Shown: positions 8,494 to 19,051 of the stretch, in pieces
Position numbering within the stretch: the first letter of the stretch is position 1
Layout of the letters: each line of letters starts with the position of its first letter
DNA from: Clavibacter michiganensis
GTDB lineage: Bacteria > Actinomycetota > Actinomycetes > Actinomycetales > Microbacteriaceae
Direction: 5' to 3'
Assembly (NCBI RefSeq): GCF_021216655.1
Contig: NZ_CP080437.1
Span: 248,001 to 312,000 of the forward strand
Length of the DNA stretch: 64,000 nt
Notes under the pieces: generated by a model
Told to the model about the DNA's origin: nothing
What the model saw: only the letters and a program-made list of their open reading frames with translations
Databases searched by the model: none
Position numbers and translations under genes: made by a program

Positions 8494-10373
8494 CCCCCTC
8501 CTCACCTTCCGCTCCCTCTGCCAGGAATCGCGCACACATGCCAGCTCTGCCCACCCCGCCCCCCACGCCGCAGGCGCCGACCGCCCACCAGGGCGACGAG
8601 ATCCTCACGGGCGCCGAGGCCGTCGTCCGCACGCTCGAGCTCCTCGGGGTCGACGACATCTTCGGCCTCCCCGGCGGCGCCATCCTCCCCACCTACGACC
8701 CGCTCATGGACTCGACGAAGCTGCGCCACATCCTCGTCCGCCACGAGCAGGGCGCCGGCCACGCCGCCGAGGGCTACGCGTCCTCGAGCGGACGCACCGG
8801 CGTCTGCATCGCCACCTCCGGCCCCGGTGCCACGAACCTCGTCACCGCAATCGCGGACGCCTACATGGACTCGGTGCCGCTCCTCGCCATCACGGGCCAG
8901 GTCTTCTCGACCCTCATGGGCACCGACGCCTTCCAGGAGGCCGACATCGTGGGCATCACGATGCCCATCACGAAGCACAGCTTCCTGGTGACGCGGCCCG
9001 AGGACATCCCGTCGACCATCGCGTCGGCGTACCACATCGCCTCCACGGGTCGCCCGGGTCCGGTGCTCGTCGACATCACCAAGGACGCGCAGCAGCTCGA
9101 GGCGCCGTTCCACTGGCCGCCGAAGATCGACCTGCCCGGCTACCGCCCCGTCGTCAAGGCGCACGGCAAGCAGATCCAGGCCGCCGCGCAGCTGCTCGTC
9201 GAGGCGAAGAAGCCCGTCCTCTACGTCGGCGGCGGCGTGATCCGCGCGAAGGCGCACGAGGAGCTGCTCGCGCTGGCCGAGGCGGTCGGCGCCCCCGTCG
9301 TCACGACGCTCATGGCGCGCGGCGCGTTCCCCGACTCCCACCCGCAGCAGCTCGGCATGCCCGGGATGCACGGCACGGTCCCCGCGGTCCTCGCGCTGCA
9401 GGAGTCCGACCTGCTCGTCTCGCTCGGCGCGCGCTTCGACGACCGGGTCACCGGAAAGGCGTCGCTGTTCGCGCCGAACGCCAAGGTCGTGCACGTGGAC
9501 GTCGACCCGGCCGAGATCTCCAAGATCCGCATCGCCGACGTCCCGATCGTGGGCGACGCGAAGGACGTCATCGCCGACCTCGTGGTCGCGTTCCGCGAGG
9601 CCACGGCCGCGTCCCAGGTCGAGCAGGACATCGCCGACTGGTGGACCTACCTCGACGGCCTCCGCGAGGAGTTCCCGCTCGGCTACACCGAGCCCGCCGA
9701 CGGACAGCTCGCTCCGCAGTACGTCATCCAGCGCATCGGCGAGATCACCGGCCCGGAGGGCGTCTTCGCCTCCGGCGTCGGACAGCACCAGATGTGGGCC
9801 GCGCAGTTCATCAAGTACGAGCGCCCCAACTCGTGGCTCAACTCCGGCGGCGCCGGCACCATGGGCTACTCGGTGCCCGCCGCGATGGGCGCCAAGGTCG
9901 CACAGCCGGACCGGCACGTGTGGGCCATCGACGGCGACGGCTGCTTCCAGATGACCAACCAGGAGCTCGCCACCTGCACGATCAACGACATCCCGATCAA
10001 GGTCGCGATCATCAACAACTCGTCGCTCGGCATGGTGCGCCAGTGGCAGACCCTGTTCTACGAGGGCCGCTACTCGAACACCGACCTCAACACGGGCGGA
10101 GGCACCCGCATGGTGCCCGACTTCGTGAAGATGGCCGACGCGTACGGCGCCCTCGGGATCCGCGTGACGAAGCCGGAGGAGGTGGACGACGCGATCCGCC
10201 TGGCGCTCGCGACCAACGACCGCCCCGTCGTCATCGACTTCGTGGTCAGTCGCGACGCGATGGTGTGGCCTATGGTGCCGCAGGGCCTCAGCAACAGCGC
10301 CGTGCAGTACGCCAGGGACCACGCGCCGGACTGGGACGACGACCTCGCGGAGACAGGCAGGACCGAGAAGTGA
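8490..10373 (+). CDS. ilvB: Acetolactate synthase, large catalytic subunit
   Basis: Thiamine-diphosphate- and FAD-dependent enzyme that condenses pyruvate with pyruvate or 2-oxobutyrate, the first common step of branched-chain amino acid synthesis. From ATG 8490 it has 627 residues. The catalytic Glu region is [15 protein letters not shown], and the diphosphate-binding segment is [17 protein letters not shown] with INN downstream. I chose 8490 because it overlaps the ilvD stop (ATGA). The alternative ATG 8538 has an AGGA 12 nt upstream and would remove a Ser/Pro/Ala-rich leader of 16 residues. The stop overlaps ilvN, which encodes the regulatory subunit. Confidence 0.95.
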   Translation: MTPSSPSAPSARNRAHMPALPTPPPTPQAPTAHQGDEILTGAEAVVRTLELLGVDDIFGLPGGAILPTYDPLMDSTKLRHILVRHEQGAGHAAEGYASSSGRTGVCIATSGPGATNLVTAIADAYMDSVPLLAITGQVFSTLMGTDAFQEADIVGITMPITKHSFLVTRPEDIPSTIASAYHIASTGRPGPVLVDITKDAQQLEAPFHWPPKIDLPGYRPVVKAHGKQIQAAAQLLVEAKKPVLYVGGGVIRAKAHEELLALAEAVGAPVVTTLMARGAFPDSHPQQLGMPGMHGTVPAVLALQESDLLVSLGARFDDRVTGKASLFAPNAKVVHVDVDPAEISKIRIADVPIVGDAKDVIADLVVAFREATAASQVEQDIADWWTYLDGLREEFPLGYTEPADGQLAPQYVIQRIGEITGPEGVFASGVGQHQMWAAQFIKYERPNSWLNSGGAGTMGYSVPAAMGAKVAQPDRHVWAIDGDGCFQMTNQELATCTINDIPIKVAIINNSSLGMVRQWQTLFYEGRYSNTDLNTGGGTRMVPDFVKMADAYGALGIRVTKPEEVDDAIRLALATNDRPVVIDFVVSRDAMVWPMVPQGLSNSAVQYARDHAPDWDDDLAETGRTEK

Positions 10374-10879
10374 GCCACATCCTGAGCCTCCTCGTGGAGG
10401 ACAAGCCCGGACTCCTCACCCGCGTCGCGGGGCTGTTCGCCCGCCGCGGCTTCAACATCGAGTCCCTCGCGGTCGGCGCGAGCGAGATCGAGGGCCTCTC
10501 GCGCATCACGGTCGTCGTGGACGTCGAGGCCCTGCCACTCGAGCAGGTGACGAAGCAGCTGAACAAGCTGATCAACGTCATCAAGATCGTGGAGCTCGAC
10601 CCCGGGCAGGCGGTCGAGCGCGAGCACCTGCTCGTGAAGGTGCGCGTCGACAACACGACCCGCTCGCAGGTGCTCGAGGCCGTGAACCTCTTCCGCGCCC
10701 GCGTGGTCGACGTGGCCACCGACGCGCTGATCATCGAGGTCACGGGCGACTCGGGCAAGGTGCAGGCGCTCCTCCGCGTGCTCGAGCCCTTCGGCATCAA
10801 GGAGCTCGCGCAGTCGGGTCTCCTCGCCATGGGGCGCGGATCCAAGTCCATCACCGACCGCGTCTTCCGCACCGCCTAG
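10370..10879 (+). CDS. ilvN: Acetolactate synthase, small regulatory subunit
   Basis: Regulatory partner of IlvB that confers valine feedback inhibition. The protein has 169 residues. It opens with an ACT domain ([20 protein letters not shown], then NIESLAVG) and continues into the IlvN C-terminal domain ([19 protein letters not shown]). The GTG start at 10370 overlaps the ilvB stop as GTGA, so the two subunits are probably made in a coupled ratio. Confidence 0.96.
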   Translation: MSHILSLLVEDKPGLLTRVAGLFARRGFNIESLAVGASEIEGLSRITVVVDVEALPLEQVTKQLNKLINVIKIVELDPGQAVEREHLLVKVRVDNTTRSQVLEAVNLFRARVVDVATDALIIEVTGDSGKVQALLRVLEPFGIKELAQSGLLAMGRGSKSITDRVFRTA

Positions 10880-10912
10880 CGCCGACCCCGGCGGTCCGAG
10901 GGACGCAGCCGC

Positions 10913-10918
10913 TAGGCT
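10913..10918 (+). promoter_or_regulatory. Probable -10 box of ilvC
   Basis: TAGGCT stands 130 bases before ilvC, giving an untranslated leader of about 120 nt with a small hairpin near 11010-11022 (CCCC-TCGC-GGGG). I see no leader peptide with a run of Leu, Val or Ile codons, so attenuation is not supported. Confidence 0.35.
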
Positions 10919-11047
10919 CCCCGCGCATCGCGCCCGCCACCCACGCACGTACCCGCCCGCACGACCACGCCCCGCCCGAGCGCGGAGCAGCCAGGCACGA
11001 CCGCCCATCGCCCCTCGCGGGGACGACAGAACAAGGAGATCCATCAC

Positions 11048-12073
<1,026 letters not shown>

Positions 12074-12094
12074 CCGTCGCCCCACCCGCACCAC

Positions 12095-12129
12095 CGGACG
12101 CCCGGTCGCCTCGCGCGACCGGGCGTCCG
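12095..12129 (+). terminator. Hairpin terminator after ilvC
   Basis: Perfect 15-bp stem (12095-12109 with 12115-12129) and a 5-nt loop, starting 21 bases after the ilvC stop. No T-run follows, as is usual in this genome. Confidence 0.75.
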
Positions 12130-12195
12130 TGCGTCCTCGGGCCGGGGCTGTCCCCGGACCGAGGAGCGTGCGGCGGGCGTCCGGATCGGAGCACG

Positions 12196-12201
12196 TACCA
12201 T
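12196..12201 (+). promoter_or_regulatory. Leaderless-type -10 box
   Basis: TACCAT, six bases before the ATG at 12208. Confidence 0.5.
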
Positions 12202-12207
12202 CGGGGG

Positions 12208-12741
12208 ATGCCCCGCACCCCCGACGACGACGCCCTCAGCTGGGCCGGCGAGGAGGCGGATCCCACGCTCGCCCGCTCGCCCGAGCCGCAGCGCGCGGTG
12301 CCGCGCCGCCGCCCCGACGCCGACCCCTCGGCCGCCACGGGCCGCACGTCGGCCCTCGGGGCGACGGCCGCGCGCCGGGCCGCCGCGTCCGGATCCGCGA
12401 CAGCCGGATCCGACGAGCCGCACGCCCTCGCGATGGACGACGACGCCGTCGCCGCGCCCGACGCCTCGCCCGAGGTGGTGGGGCTCGCCTTCTTCGGCGC
12501 CGTCGCGGTGCTCGAGGCCATCGCCTGGTTCTTCGTCGTCCGCGACAACCCGTCGAGCGCCGGATCCGCCTTCCAGGTCGGCGTCGCGCAGGCGACCGAG
12601 GCCCTCACGGTGCTCGCGCCGCCGCTGTGGGTGGCCGCCGTGGTCGCCGCCCTGCGCGGCATGCGCGTCGGCCGCCGCATGCTCGCGCTGGCCGCGGGCG
12701 CCGTCGTCCTCTTCCCCTGGCCCTGGCTGGTGACGCGATGA
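12208..12741 (+). CDS. Putative membrane protein, unknown function
   Basis: I do not recognise the 177-residue product. The first ~85 residues are polar, Ala/Pro/Asp-rich and probably disordered in the cytoplasm. Three hydrophobic segments follow (about 92-112 LAFFGAVAVLEAIAWFFVV, 128-150 and 158-175). The ATG is preceded by TACCAT-N6, implying a leaderless message. The stop overlaps the next gene as ATGA, and both encode small multi-helix proteins, so they form a two-gene unit between ilvC and serA. Confidence 0.7.
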   Translation: MPRTPDDDALSWAGEEADPTLARSPEPQRAVPRRRPDADPSAATGRTSALGATAARRAAASGSATAGSDEPHALAMDDDAVAAPDASPEVVGLAFFGAVAVLEAIAWFFVVRDNPSSAGSAFQVGVAQATEALTVLAPPLWVAAVVAALRGMRVGRRMLALAAGAVVLFPWPWLVTR

Positions 12742-13106
12742 GCGCCGAGCAGGCGCCCGGCGGCGTGACCGCGACAGCCGCCGCGCGGACGCGCCGCGGC
12801 CGGCCCACGCGCGCCGGCTGGGTCGTGGGGATCCTCGGCGCGGTCGCCCACGGGATCCTCGTGTGGCAGGCCGTCGACCAGTACACGGCCTTCCGCGACA
12901 TCGCGACGGCGTTCGGCGGCTCCCTCCGACCCGGCACCCTCGCGACGCTCGTCGGCGCGATCCTCGTGCCGGTCGTCGCGTTCGTCCTCGCGGCGCTCGC
13001 CACGCGCGGACGCCCCGTCGCCGCGCGCGTCCTCGTCATGCTCGCGGGCCTCGCCGCCGCGAGCGCGCTCACGGTCGGCCTCGCGGCCCTGCTGCCGCTC
13101 CTCTAG
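12738..13106 (+). CDS. Putative small membrane protein, unknown function
   Basis: The 122-residue product has a basic N-terminus (RTRRGRPTRAG) and three predicted membrane helices (about 28-48, 68-90 and 98-120). No family is recognised. Translationally coupled to the previous gene through ATGA. It ends nine bases from the stop of the convergent DoxX-family gene, with no hairpin between them. Confidence 0.68.
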   Translation: MSAEQAPGGVTATAAARTRRGRPTRAGWVVGILGAVAHGILVWQAVDQYTAFRDIATAFGGSLRPGTLATLVGAILVPVVAFVLAALATRGRPVAARVLVMLAGLAAASALTVGLAALLPLL

Positions 13107-13115
13107 CGTCGGCGG

Positions 13116-13517
13116 CTAGAGCGGCCAGCCGGCGAACAGCACGAGGGCGATCAGCACCACCTGCGCCACGAGGCGCGGCACCAGCGGGATCGCGATGCGG
13201 CCGAAGCGCTCCGGGTGCCGGGCCGCGAACGCGTTCGCCGGGAAGACCGCGACCAGGAAGACCGCCAGCGCGACGCCGGCGGCGAGGCGCACGGGCTCGA
13301 TCAGCAGGCCGATCCCGCCCGCGATCTCGCAGAGCCCCGTGAACCACACCAGCACCAGCGGGGAGGGCACGCCGGGCCGCCGGAACGAGGGCGGGATGAT
13401 CGCCGCCATCGCCGTGGCGGCCCTCGGCACGAAGTGGTTGACGCCCATCCCGACGAAGACGAGGGCCAGCAGGATCCGCACGGCGAGCTGGATCGCAGCC
13501 CACGTCTCATCGCTCAT
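13116..13517 (-). CDS. DoxX-family membrane protein
   Basis: A four-helix membrane protein of 133 residues with the DoxX-like layout: an N-terminal helix with a conserved LVFVGMGVNHFVP segment, then FTGLCEIAGGIGLLI and a polar loop before the last helix. Members of this family have been linked to redox or thiosulphate metabolism, but the role here is unknown. The ATG is preceded by CAGAAT-N6 on the minus strand, a weaker form of the leaderless pattern. Divergent from serA. Confidence 0.75.
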   Translation of the reverse strand: MSDETWAAIQLAVRILLALVFVGMGVNHFVPRAATAMAAIIPPSFRRPGVPSPLVLVWFTGLCEIAGGIGLLIEPVRLAAGVALAVFLVAVFPANAFAARHPERFGRIAIPLVPRLVAQVVLIALVLFAGWPL

Positions 13518-13536
13518 CCGCCCATTCTGGGGCCAC

Positions 13537-13542
13537 TAGCAT
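13537..13542 (+). promoter_or_regulatory. -10 box of serA
   Basis: TAGCAT, 41 bases before the serA start, leaving a leader of about 33 nt that carries GAAGGA (13568-13573). Confidence 0.4.
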
Positions 13543-13582
13543 GTGAGGGTCCCAGCCGCCCCCGCCCGAAGGACCGCCTGAA

Positions 13583-15172
13583 TTGACCAAGCCCGTCGTG
13601 CTCATCGCCGAAGAACTCTCGCCCGCCACCGTCGACGCCCTGGGGCCCGACTTCGACGTCCGATCCGTCGACGGCACCGACCGCCCGGCCCTGCTCGCGG
13701 CCCTCGCGGAGGCGGACGCCGTGCTCGTCCGCTCCGCGACGAAGATCGACGCGGAGGCCATCGCCGCGGCCCCGCGCCTGCAGGTGGTCGCCCGCGCGGG
13801 CGTCGGCCTCGACAACGTCGACATCAAGGCCGCGACCACCGCGGGCATCATGGTCGTGAACGCGCCGACCTCGAACGTCATCTCGGCCGCCGAGCTCGCG
13901 ATCGGCCACATCCTCTCGCTCGCCCGGTTCATCCCGGACGCGAGCGCGTCGCTCAAGCAGGGCCTCTGGAAGCGCTCGTCCTTCACGGGAGTGGAGCTCT
14001 ACGAGAAGACCATCGGCATCGTCGGCCTCGGACGCATCGGCACGCTCGTCGCGCAGCGCCTCGCGGGCTTCGGCGCCACGCTCGTCGCGTACGACCCCTA
14101 CGTCACGCCGGCTCGCGCGCAGCAGCTCGGCGTGCAGCTCCTCCCGCTCGACGAGCTGATGCGCGTCTCCGACTTCATCACCATCCACATCCCCAAGACG
14201 CCGGACACCACGGGCCTCATCGGCACCGAGCAGTTCGCGCTCGCGAAGCCGTCCCTGCGCATCGTCAACGCCAGCCGCGGCGGGATCATCGACGAGGACG
14301 CGCTCTACACGGCGCTCAAGTCGAAGCGCATCGCCGGCGCCGGCCTCGACGTGTTCGTCAGCGAGCCGCCCACCGGATCCCCGCTGCTGGATCTCGACAA
14401 CATCATCGTCACGCCGCACCTCGGCGCCTCCACGGACGAGGCCCAGGAGAAGGCGGGCGTCTCGGTCGCAAGGAGCGTGCGCCTCGCGCTCGGCGGCGAG
14501 CTCGTGCCGGACGCCGTGAACGTCGCGGGCGGGGTCATCGACCCGTACGTGCGCCCCGGCATCCCGCTCATGGAGAAGCTCGGCCAGGTGTTCTCGGGGC
14601 TCGCCCACGAGGCGCTCACGAGCATCGACGTGGTCGTGCGCGGCGAGCTCGCCGGATACGACGTCAGCGTGCTGAAGCTCGCGGCGCTCAAGGGCGTCTT
14701 CACCAACGTCGTGAGCGAGAACGTCTCCTACGTCAACGCGCCGCTGCTCGCCGAGCAGCGCGGGCTCGAGGTGCGCCTCATCACGGACGCCGTCTCGGAG
14801 GAGTACCGCAACGTGCTGAGCATCCGCGGCGCGCTGTCCGACGGCACGCAGGTGTCGGTGTCGGGCACTCTCACGGGCACGAAGCAGATCGAGAAGCTCG
14901 TCGAGATCGACGGCTACGACGTCGAGGTGCCGTTCAGCCGCCACCTCATCGTCATGAAGTACGAGGACCGCCCCGGCATCGTCGCGGTCTACGGCAAGGA
15001 GTTCGGCGACGCCGAGGTCAACATCGCCGGCATGCAGATCGCCCGCCAGGAGGCCGGCGGCCGGGCGCTCAGCGTGCTCAGCGTCGACTCGCCCGTGCCG
15101 GACGGCGTGCTCGAGAACGTGCGGCAGGCCATCCAGGCCACGTCGCTGCGCGAGATCGACATCGCCGACTGA
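13583..15172 (+). CDS. serA: D-3-phosphoglycerate dehydrogenase
   Basis: First enzyme of serine synthesis, oxidising 3-phosphoglycerate with NAD+. The protein has 529 residues, the long actinobacterial form. The order is an N-terminal catalytic part, the NAD-binding motif GLGRIGTLVAQRLAGFG (near residue 150), catalytic Arg in NASRGGIIDEDAL, His in VTPHLGAST, an intervening ASB domain, and a C-terminal ACT domain (LIVMKYEDRPGIVAVYG) that binds serine for feedback control. The TTG start at 13583 is supported by GAAGGA upstream and by alignment of the first beta strand (KPVVLIAEEL). Confidence 0.95.
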   Translation: MTKPVVLIAEELSPATVDALGPDFDVRSVDGTDRPALLAALAEADAVLVRSATKIDAEAIAAAPRLQVVARAGVGLDNVDIKAATTAGIMVVNAPTSNVISAAELAIGHILSLARFIPDASASLKQGLWKRSSFTGVELYEKTIGIVGLGRIGTLVAQRLAGFGATLVAYDPYVTPARAQQLGVQLLPLDELMRVSDFITIHIPKTPDTTGLIGTEQFALAKPSLRIVNASRGGIIDEDALYTALKSKRIAGAGLDVFVSEPPTGSPLLDLDNIIVTPHLGASTDEAQEKAGVSVARSVRLALGGELVPDAVNVAGGVIDPYVRPGIPLMEKLGQVFSGLAHEALTSIDVVVRGELAGYDVSVLKLAALKGVFTNVVSENVSYVNAPLLAEQRGLEVRLITDAVSEEYRNVLSIRGALSDGTQVSVSGTLTGTKQIEKLVEIDGYDVEVPFSRHLIVMKYEDRPGIVAVYGKEFGDAEVNIAGMQIARQEAGGRALSVLSVDSPVPDGVLENVRQAIQATSLREIDIAD

Positions 15173-15190
15173 TCCCCGTCGGATCGACCA

Positions 15191-15226
15191 CCGCGAGGGC
15201 GGCTGCTGCGTCGGCCGCCCTCGCGG
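15191..15226. terminator. Bidirectional hairpin between serA and a tetR-type gene
   Basis: Perfect 13-bp stem (15191-15203 with 15214-15226), 10-nt loop. It sits between two convergent genes and can serve both. Confidence 0.7.
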
Positions 15227-15250
15227 CGCGTCCGGGGCCGATCGGCCGCC

Positions 15251-15868
15251 TCAGCCGCGCGTCGAGCGGAGCCGCACGAGGTCATCGACCACGCGGATGA
15301 GCTCGTCGAGCGCGGAGTCGGCGGGCGCGGATCCGCCGAGCCACGGCTGGAGCGCGCTGTTGTAGTACAGGCCGTCGCCGATGAGGAGCACGGCGCGCGC
15401 GACGGCCGGGTCGCCCACGGCCTCGAGGATGACGGCGGCCCACTCGTCCTGCAGGTGCGTGAGCGTGTCGCGGGCGCGCGGGTGGTTGCCCTGCGCGAGG
15501 CGGGAGGTCGCGACGTAGGCGCGGTCGAACGGCGTGGCCGTGGACAGCGAGCTGCGGATCCACAGGTCCACCGGACCGCGCTCGGCCGCCCGGAGCCGCG
15601 CGACGTCCGCCTGCGCCAGCGCGGACATGCGCGCGAGCAGCCCGTCGACGAGCGCCTCCTTGCCGCCGAAGTGGTAGAGCAGCCCGCCCTTGGAGACGCC
15701 GGCCGCCGCGGCGACGGACTCGAGCGTCGTGCCGCGCTCGCCCTGCTGCACGAGCAGCTCCTCGAAGGCGTCGAGGATGCGGTCGCGCGCGGTGCCGGGG
15801 GAGGACGCCGCCGGGTCGGGTGCGCCGTCGGGCGCGGGCGCGGGGTCGTCGGGCGATGAGGCGGGCAT
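15251..15868 (-). CDS. TetR-family repressor of the adjacent efflux gene
   Basis: Transcription regulator of 205 residues. After a Pro/Ala/Asp-rich leader, the helix-turn-helix lies at about residues 28-75 (RDRILDAFEELLVQQGERG, then VAAAAGVSKGGLLYHFGGKEAL). The rest is a ligand-binding helical domain. Start ATG 15868 was chosen because TACGCT lies six bases before it on the minus strand. It diverges from an MFS drug-efflux gene across a clean palindrome at 15896-15917 that overlaps the region just upstream of its own -10 box. It therefore probably represses both itself and the transporter, with an unknown inducer. Confidence 0.88.
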   Translation of the reverse strand: MPASSPDDPAPAPDGAPDPAASSPGTARDRILDAFEELLVQQGERGTTLESVAAAAGVSKGGLLYHFGGKEALVDGLLARMSALAQADVARLRAAERGPVDLWIRSSLSTATPFDRAYVATSRLAQGNHPRARDTLTHLQDEWAAVILEAVGDPAVARAVLLIGDGLYYNSALQPWLGGSAPADSALDELIRVVDDLVRLRSTRG

Positions 15869-15874
15869 GGATCC

Positions 15875-15880
15875 AGCGTA
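15875..15880 (-). promoter_or_regulatory. Leaderless-type -10 box of the tetR-type gene
   Basis: TACGCT read on the minus strand, six bases before ATG 15868. Confidence 0.5.
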
Positions 15881-15895
15881 GCGGCGGGTTGCCCG

Positions 15896-15917
15896 CTGTA
15901 CCGACCGGACGGTACAG
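15896..15917. promoter_or_regulatory. TetR-type operator
   Basis: Perfect inverted repeat CTGTACCG-N6-CGGTACAG between divergent regulator and efflux genes. Its left edge is 16 bases from the regulator's -10 box. Confidence 0.75.
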
Positions 15918-15989
15918 TGATCCCGGTCGCGCTCGCGGCCCCGTCCGCGCCATTCGCGCCGTCGCCTCCCGACGTCAGGAAGCACCGTC

Positions 15990-17531
15990 ATGTCCACGCC
16001 CCGCACCGCATCCGTCCCCGTGATCGCCGCCACCGGCCGCGCCGGGCGACGCCAGTGGGCCGCGCTCGTCGTGCTGATGCTCCCGGTGCTGCTCGTCTCC
16101 ATCGACAACACGGTGCTGAGCTTCGCGATGCCGTCCATCGCGCGCGACCTCGAGCCGTCGGGCGCGGCGCAGCTCTGGATCATCGACGCCTACCCGCTCG
16201 TGCTCGCCGGGCTCCTCGTCGCGATGGGCAACATGGGCGACCGCTACGGCCGCCGGCGCCTGCTCATGATCGGCGCGGCCGGCTTCGGCGTCGTCTCGGC
16301 CCTCGCCGCCTTCGCCACCGACGCCTCGCAGCTCATCGCCGCACGCGCCGCCCTCGGCTTCTTCGGCGCGATGCTCATGCCGTCCACGCTGTCGCTCCTC
16401 CGCTCGATCTTCACCGACCGGAAGCAGCGCCGCCTCGCGATCGCCATCTGGGCGTCGGGCTTCTCCGGCGGATCCGCGCTCGGCCCGCTCGTCGGCGGCG
16501 TGCTGCTCGAGCACTTCTGGTGGGGATCCGTCTTCCTCGTCGCGGTGCCCGTGCTGCTGCCGCTGCTGATCCTCACACCCGTGCTCGTCCCCGAGTCGAA
16601 GGACCCGGCGCCGGGCCCGATCGACGGGGTCGCCATCCTGCTGTCGCTCGCGACCGTCGCGCCCATCGTCTACGCCATCAAGACGTTCGCCACCGAGGGC
16701 GTCACGCCTCTCGCGATCGCCGCCCCCGTCGTGGGCGTGGTCGCCGGCATCCTCTTCGTGCGTCGCATGTCGCGCGCCCGGAACCCGATGCTCGACGTCG
16801 CGCTGTTCCGCGAGCCGGTCTTCACGGGCGCGGTGCTCGTCAACCTGCTGAGCGTCGTCTCGCTCGTCGGCTTCCTCTTCTTCGTGACGCAGCACCTGCA
16901 GCTCGTCGCGGGCCTCGACCCGCTGGCGGCGGGCTTCGCGCTCATCCCCGGATCCGTGGTCGTCATCGTCTCGGGGCTCGTGATCGTGCCGATCGTGGCG
17001 CGGGCCCGCCCGTCGCGCGTGGTCGCGATCGCGCTGGCGTTCTCGGCCGTCGCCTACGTGGTCCTCGCGGTCACGGGCAAGGGCGCATCCGTCGGGCTGC
17101 TGGTCTTCGCGTTCTGCCTGCTGGGCGCGGGCATCGGCGCGTCGCAGACCATCTCCAACGACCTGATCATCGCGGCCGTCCCGCCGGCGAAGGCGGGGGC
17201 GGCGTCCGCGGTGTCGGAGACTGCGTACGAGGTGGGCGCGGTGCTCGGCACGGCCGTGCTCGGCAGCATCCTCACGGCCAGCTACCGCACCGGGCTCGTC
17301 CTCCCCGCCGGCCTCTCGGAGGGGGACGCCTCCGCGGCCCGGGAGACGCTCGGGGGAGCGGTGTCGGTCGCCGAGCGCGTGCCGGCCGACGTGGGATCGG
17401 CGCTGCTGGAGTCGGCGCACGCGGCCTTCGACGGCGGCGTGGTGACCACCTCGATCATCGGCGCCCTGCTCATGGTCGGCGCGATCGTCATCTCGCTCAC
17501 GAGCCTCCGCCGCGCCAGCTCGCACGACTGA
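15990..17531 (+). CDS. MFS drug:H+ antiporter, DHA2 (QacA/EmrB/SmvA) type
   Basis: A 513-residue multidrug exporter with 14 expected membrane helices. Landmarks are the DHA2 motif IDNTVLSFAMPSIARDLEPS in helix 1, motif A GNMGDRYGRRRLLMIG in the loop between helices 2 and 3, and the antiporter motif C region (SGFSGGSALGPLVGGVLLE). It most resembles QacA/SmvA-like pumps for quaternary ammonium and other cationic compounds, but the substrate is not shown by sequence. ATG 15990 has CAGGAAG upstream. Control by the divergent TetR-type regulator is expected. Confidence 0.9.
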   Translation: MSTPRTASVPVIAATGRAGRRQWAALVVLMLPVLLVSIDNTVLSFAMPSIARDLEPSGAAQLWIIDAYPLVLAGLLVAMGNMGDRYGRRRLLMIGAAGFGVVSALAAFATDASQLIAARAALGFFGAMLMPSTLSLLRSIFTDRKQRRLAIAIWASGFSGGSALGPLVGGVLLEHFWWGSVFLVAVPVLLPLLILTPVLVPESKDPAPGPIDGVAILLSLATVAPIVYAIKTFATEGVTPLAIAAPVVGVVAGILFVRRMSRARNPMLDVALFREPVFTGAVLVNLLSVVSLVGFLFFVTQHLQLVAGLDPLAAGFALIPGSVVVIVSGLVIVPIVARARPSRVVAIALAFSAVAYVVLAVTGKGASVGLLVFAFCLLGAGIGASQTISNDLIIAAVPPAKAGAASAVSETAYEVGAVLGTAVLGSILTASYRTGLVLPAGLSEGDASAARETLGGAVSVAERVPADVGSALLESAHAAFDGGVVTTSIIGALLMVGAIVISLTSLRRASSHD

Positions 17532-17555
17532 ACCCGACCCGACCCGTCACATGCG

Positions 17556-17589
17556 TCGGGCCCGTCACCTCGCGAGGTGACGGGCCCGA
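17556..17589. terminator. Bidirectional hairpin between convergent genes
   Basis: Perfect 17-bp inverted repeat (17556-17572 and 17573-17589) without spacer, so the real loop is four central bases. It lies 24 bases after the MFS stop and 20 bases after the stop of the convergent small gene. Confidence 0.8.
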
Positions 17590-17608
17590 TGAGCGCGGGG
17601 GGAGCGGA

Positions 17609-17863
17609 TCAGACGACGTTGTCGTCGGAGCGCTCGCTGCGCGTGATGCGCTGACCGGTCGCGGGGTCGATGCGCGTGCGCGTCTCGCTGACGGCCGTGC
17701 GGCGGCGGGCGAGGAGCGCGACGCCGATGATGATGACCAGCGCGCCGCCGCCCATGAGGATGTAGCCGACGAGCTGGAGGTCGACGCCCGGGACGGTGAG
17801 GTCGACGGCGAACGCGAGTATCGCGCCGACGACCACGAGGAAGATTCCGAGGCCGATGCTCAT
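17609..17863 (-). CDS. DUF6458-like small membrane protein
   Basis: An 84-residue protein of the short two-helix type widespread in actinobacteria. Helix 1 is [15 protein letters not shown] (residues ~5-20), then a conserved short loop [20 protein letters not shown], helix 2 (~34-52), and a basic/polar tail with [11 protein letters not shown]. Function unknown. AAGGAG stands 8 nt before the ATG on the minus strand. Divergent from leuB. Confidence 0.75.
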   Translation of the reverse strand: MSIGLGIFLVVVGAILAFAVDLTVPGVDLQLVGYILMGGGALVIIIGVALLARRRTAVSETRTRIDPATGQRITRSERSDDNVV

Positions 17864-17975
17864 GCGGTGCTCCTTGGGTCGTGCCCGCCGGGTAGTCGGA
17901 CGCCTTCAAAGTAGCGCCGGTGCCCCGCGACGGACAGGTAGCCTGTCCGGAAACCCACGAGTCCCGGGAGGATCC

Positions 17976-19043
17976 ATGCCCCGCACCATCTCGCTCGCCG
18001 TCGTCCCAGGGGACGGCATCGGCCCGGAGGTCGTCCACGAGGCCCTCCGCGTGCTCCGGGAGGCGGTGCCCGCGGACGTGTCGCTCGACACCACGCAGTA
18101 CCCGTTCGGCGCCGGCCACTTCCTCGAGACCGGGGAGATCCTCACGGACTCCGATCTGGCGGCCCTCGCGCAGCACGACGCGATCCTCCTCGGCGCGGTC
18201 GGCGGCGACCCCCGCGACGCGCGCCTCGCGGGCGGCATCATCGAGCGCGGCCTGCTGCTCAAGCTGCGCTTCGCGTTCGACCACTACATCAACCTGCGGC
18301 CGACGACCCTGCTGCCCGGTGTGACCTCCCCGCTCGCGTCGCCCGGCGAGGTCGACTTCGTCGTCGTCCGCGAGGGCACCGAGGGACCGTACGCGGGCAA
18401 CGGCGGCGTCCTCCGCCGCGGCACCGAGCACGAGATCGCGACCGAGGTGTCCGTGAACACGGCGCACGGCGTCGAGCGCACCGTGCGGTTCGCGTTCGAC
18501 CTGGCCTCGAAGCGCGAGCGCAAGCGCGTCACGCTCGTGCACAAGACCAACGTGCTGACCTTCGCCGGATCCCTCTGGCAGCGCACCGTCGACCGCGTCG
18601 CCGCCGAGCACCCGGACGTGACGGTCGACTACCTGCACGTCGACGCGACCATGATCTTCCTGGTCACCGACCCGTCCCGCTTCGACGTGATCGTCTCCGA
18701 CAACCTGTTCGGCGACATCATCACCGACCTGGCGGCCGCGATCTCGGGCGGCATCGGCCTCGCCGCGTCGGGCAACGTCAACCCCACGGGCGCGTTCCCG
18801 AGCATGTTCGAGCCGGTGCACGGATCCGCCCCCGACATCGCCGGCCAGCAGAAGGCCGACCCGACCGCGGCGATCCTCTCGGTCGCGCTCCTGCTCGACC
18901 ACCTGGGCCTCCCCGAGGCCGCCGCGCGCGTCACGGCCGCGGTCTCGGCCGACCTCGCCGCGCGCGCCGCGGGCGACCCCGTACCCCGATCCACCGCGGA
19001 GGTCGGCGACGCCGTCATCCGCGCCCTCTCCACGAACCACTGA
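17976..19043 (+). CDS. leuB: 3-isopropylmalate dehydrogenase
   Basis: Oxidatively decarboxylates 3-isopropylmalate to 2-oxoisocaproate in leucine synthesis, using NAD+. It has 355 residues. The substrate loop [16 protein letters not shown], the lysine helix [13 protein letters not shown], metal-binding aspartates in [18 protein letters not shown] and the NAD signature [16 protein letters not shown] are all present. ATG 17976 follows GGGAGGA. A possible -10 (TAGCCT) lies near 17939. The downstream ilvE starts eight bases after the stop, so the two are cotranscribed. Confidence 0.96.
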   Translation: MPRTISLAVVPGDGIGPEVVHEALRVLREAVPADVSLDTTQYPFGAGHFLETGEILTDSDLAALAQHDAILLGAVGGDPRDARLAGGIIERGLLLKLRFAFDHYINLRPTTLLPGVTSPLASPGEVDFVVVREGTEGPYAGNGGVLRRGTEHEIATEVSVNTAHGVERTVRFAFDLASKRERKRVTLVHKTNVLTFAGSLWQRTVDRVAAEHPDVTVDYLHVDATMIFLVTDPSRFDVIVSDNLFGDIITDLAAAISGGIGLAASGNVNPTGAFPSMFEPVHGSAPDIAGQQKADPTAAILSVALLLDHLGLPEAAARVTAAVSADLAARAAGDPVPRSTAEVGDAVIRALSTNH

Positions 19044-19051
19044 AGGACCCC

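Noticed and set aside
10919..11047. Leader-peptide attenuator before ilvC
   Set aside because: No short frame with a run of Leu, Val or Ile codons, and no alternative terminator pair was found.
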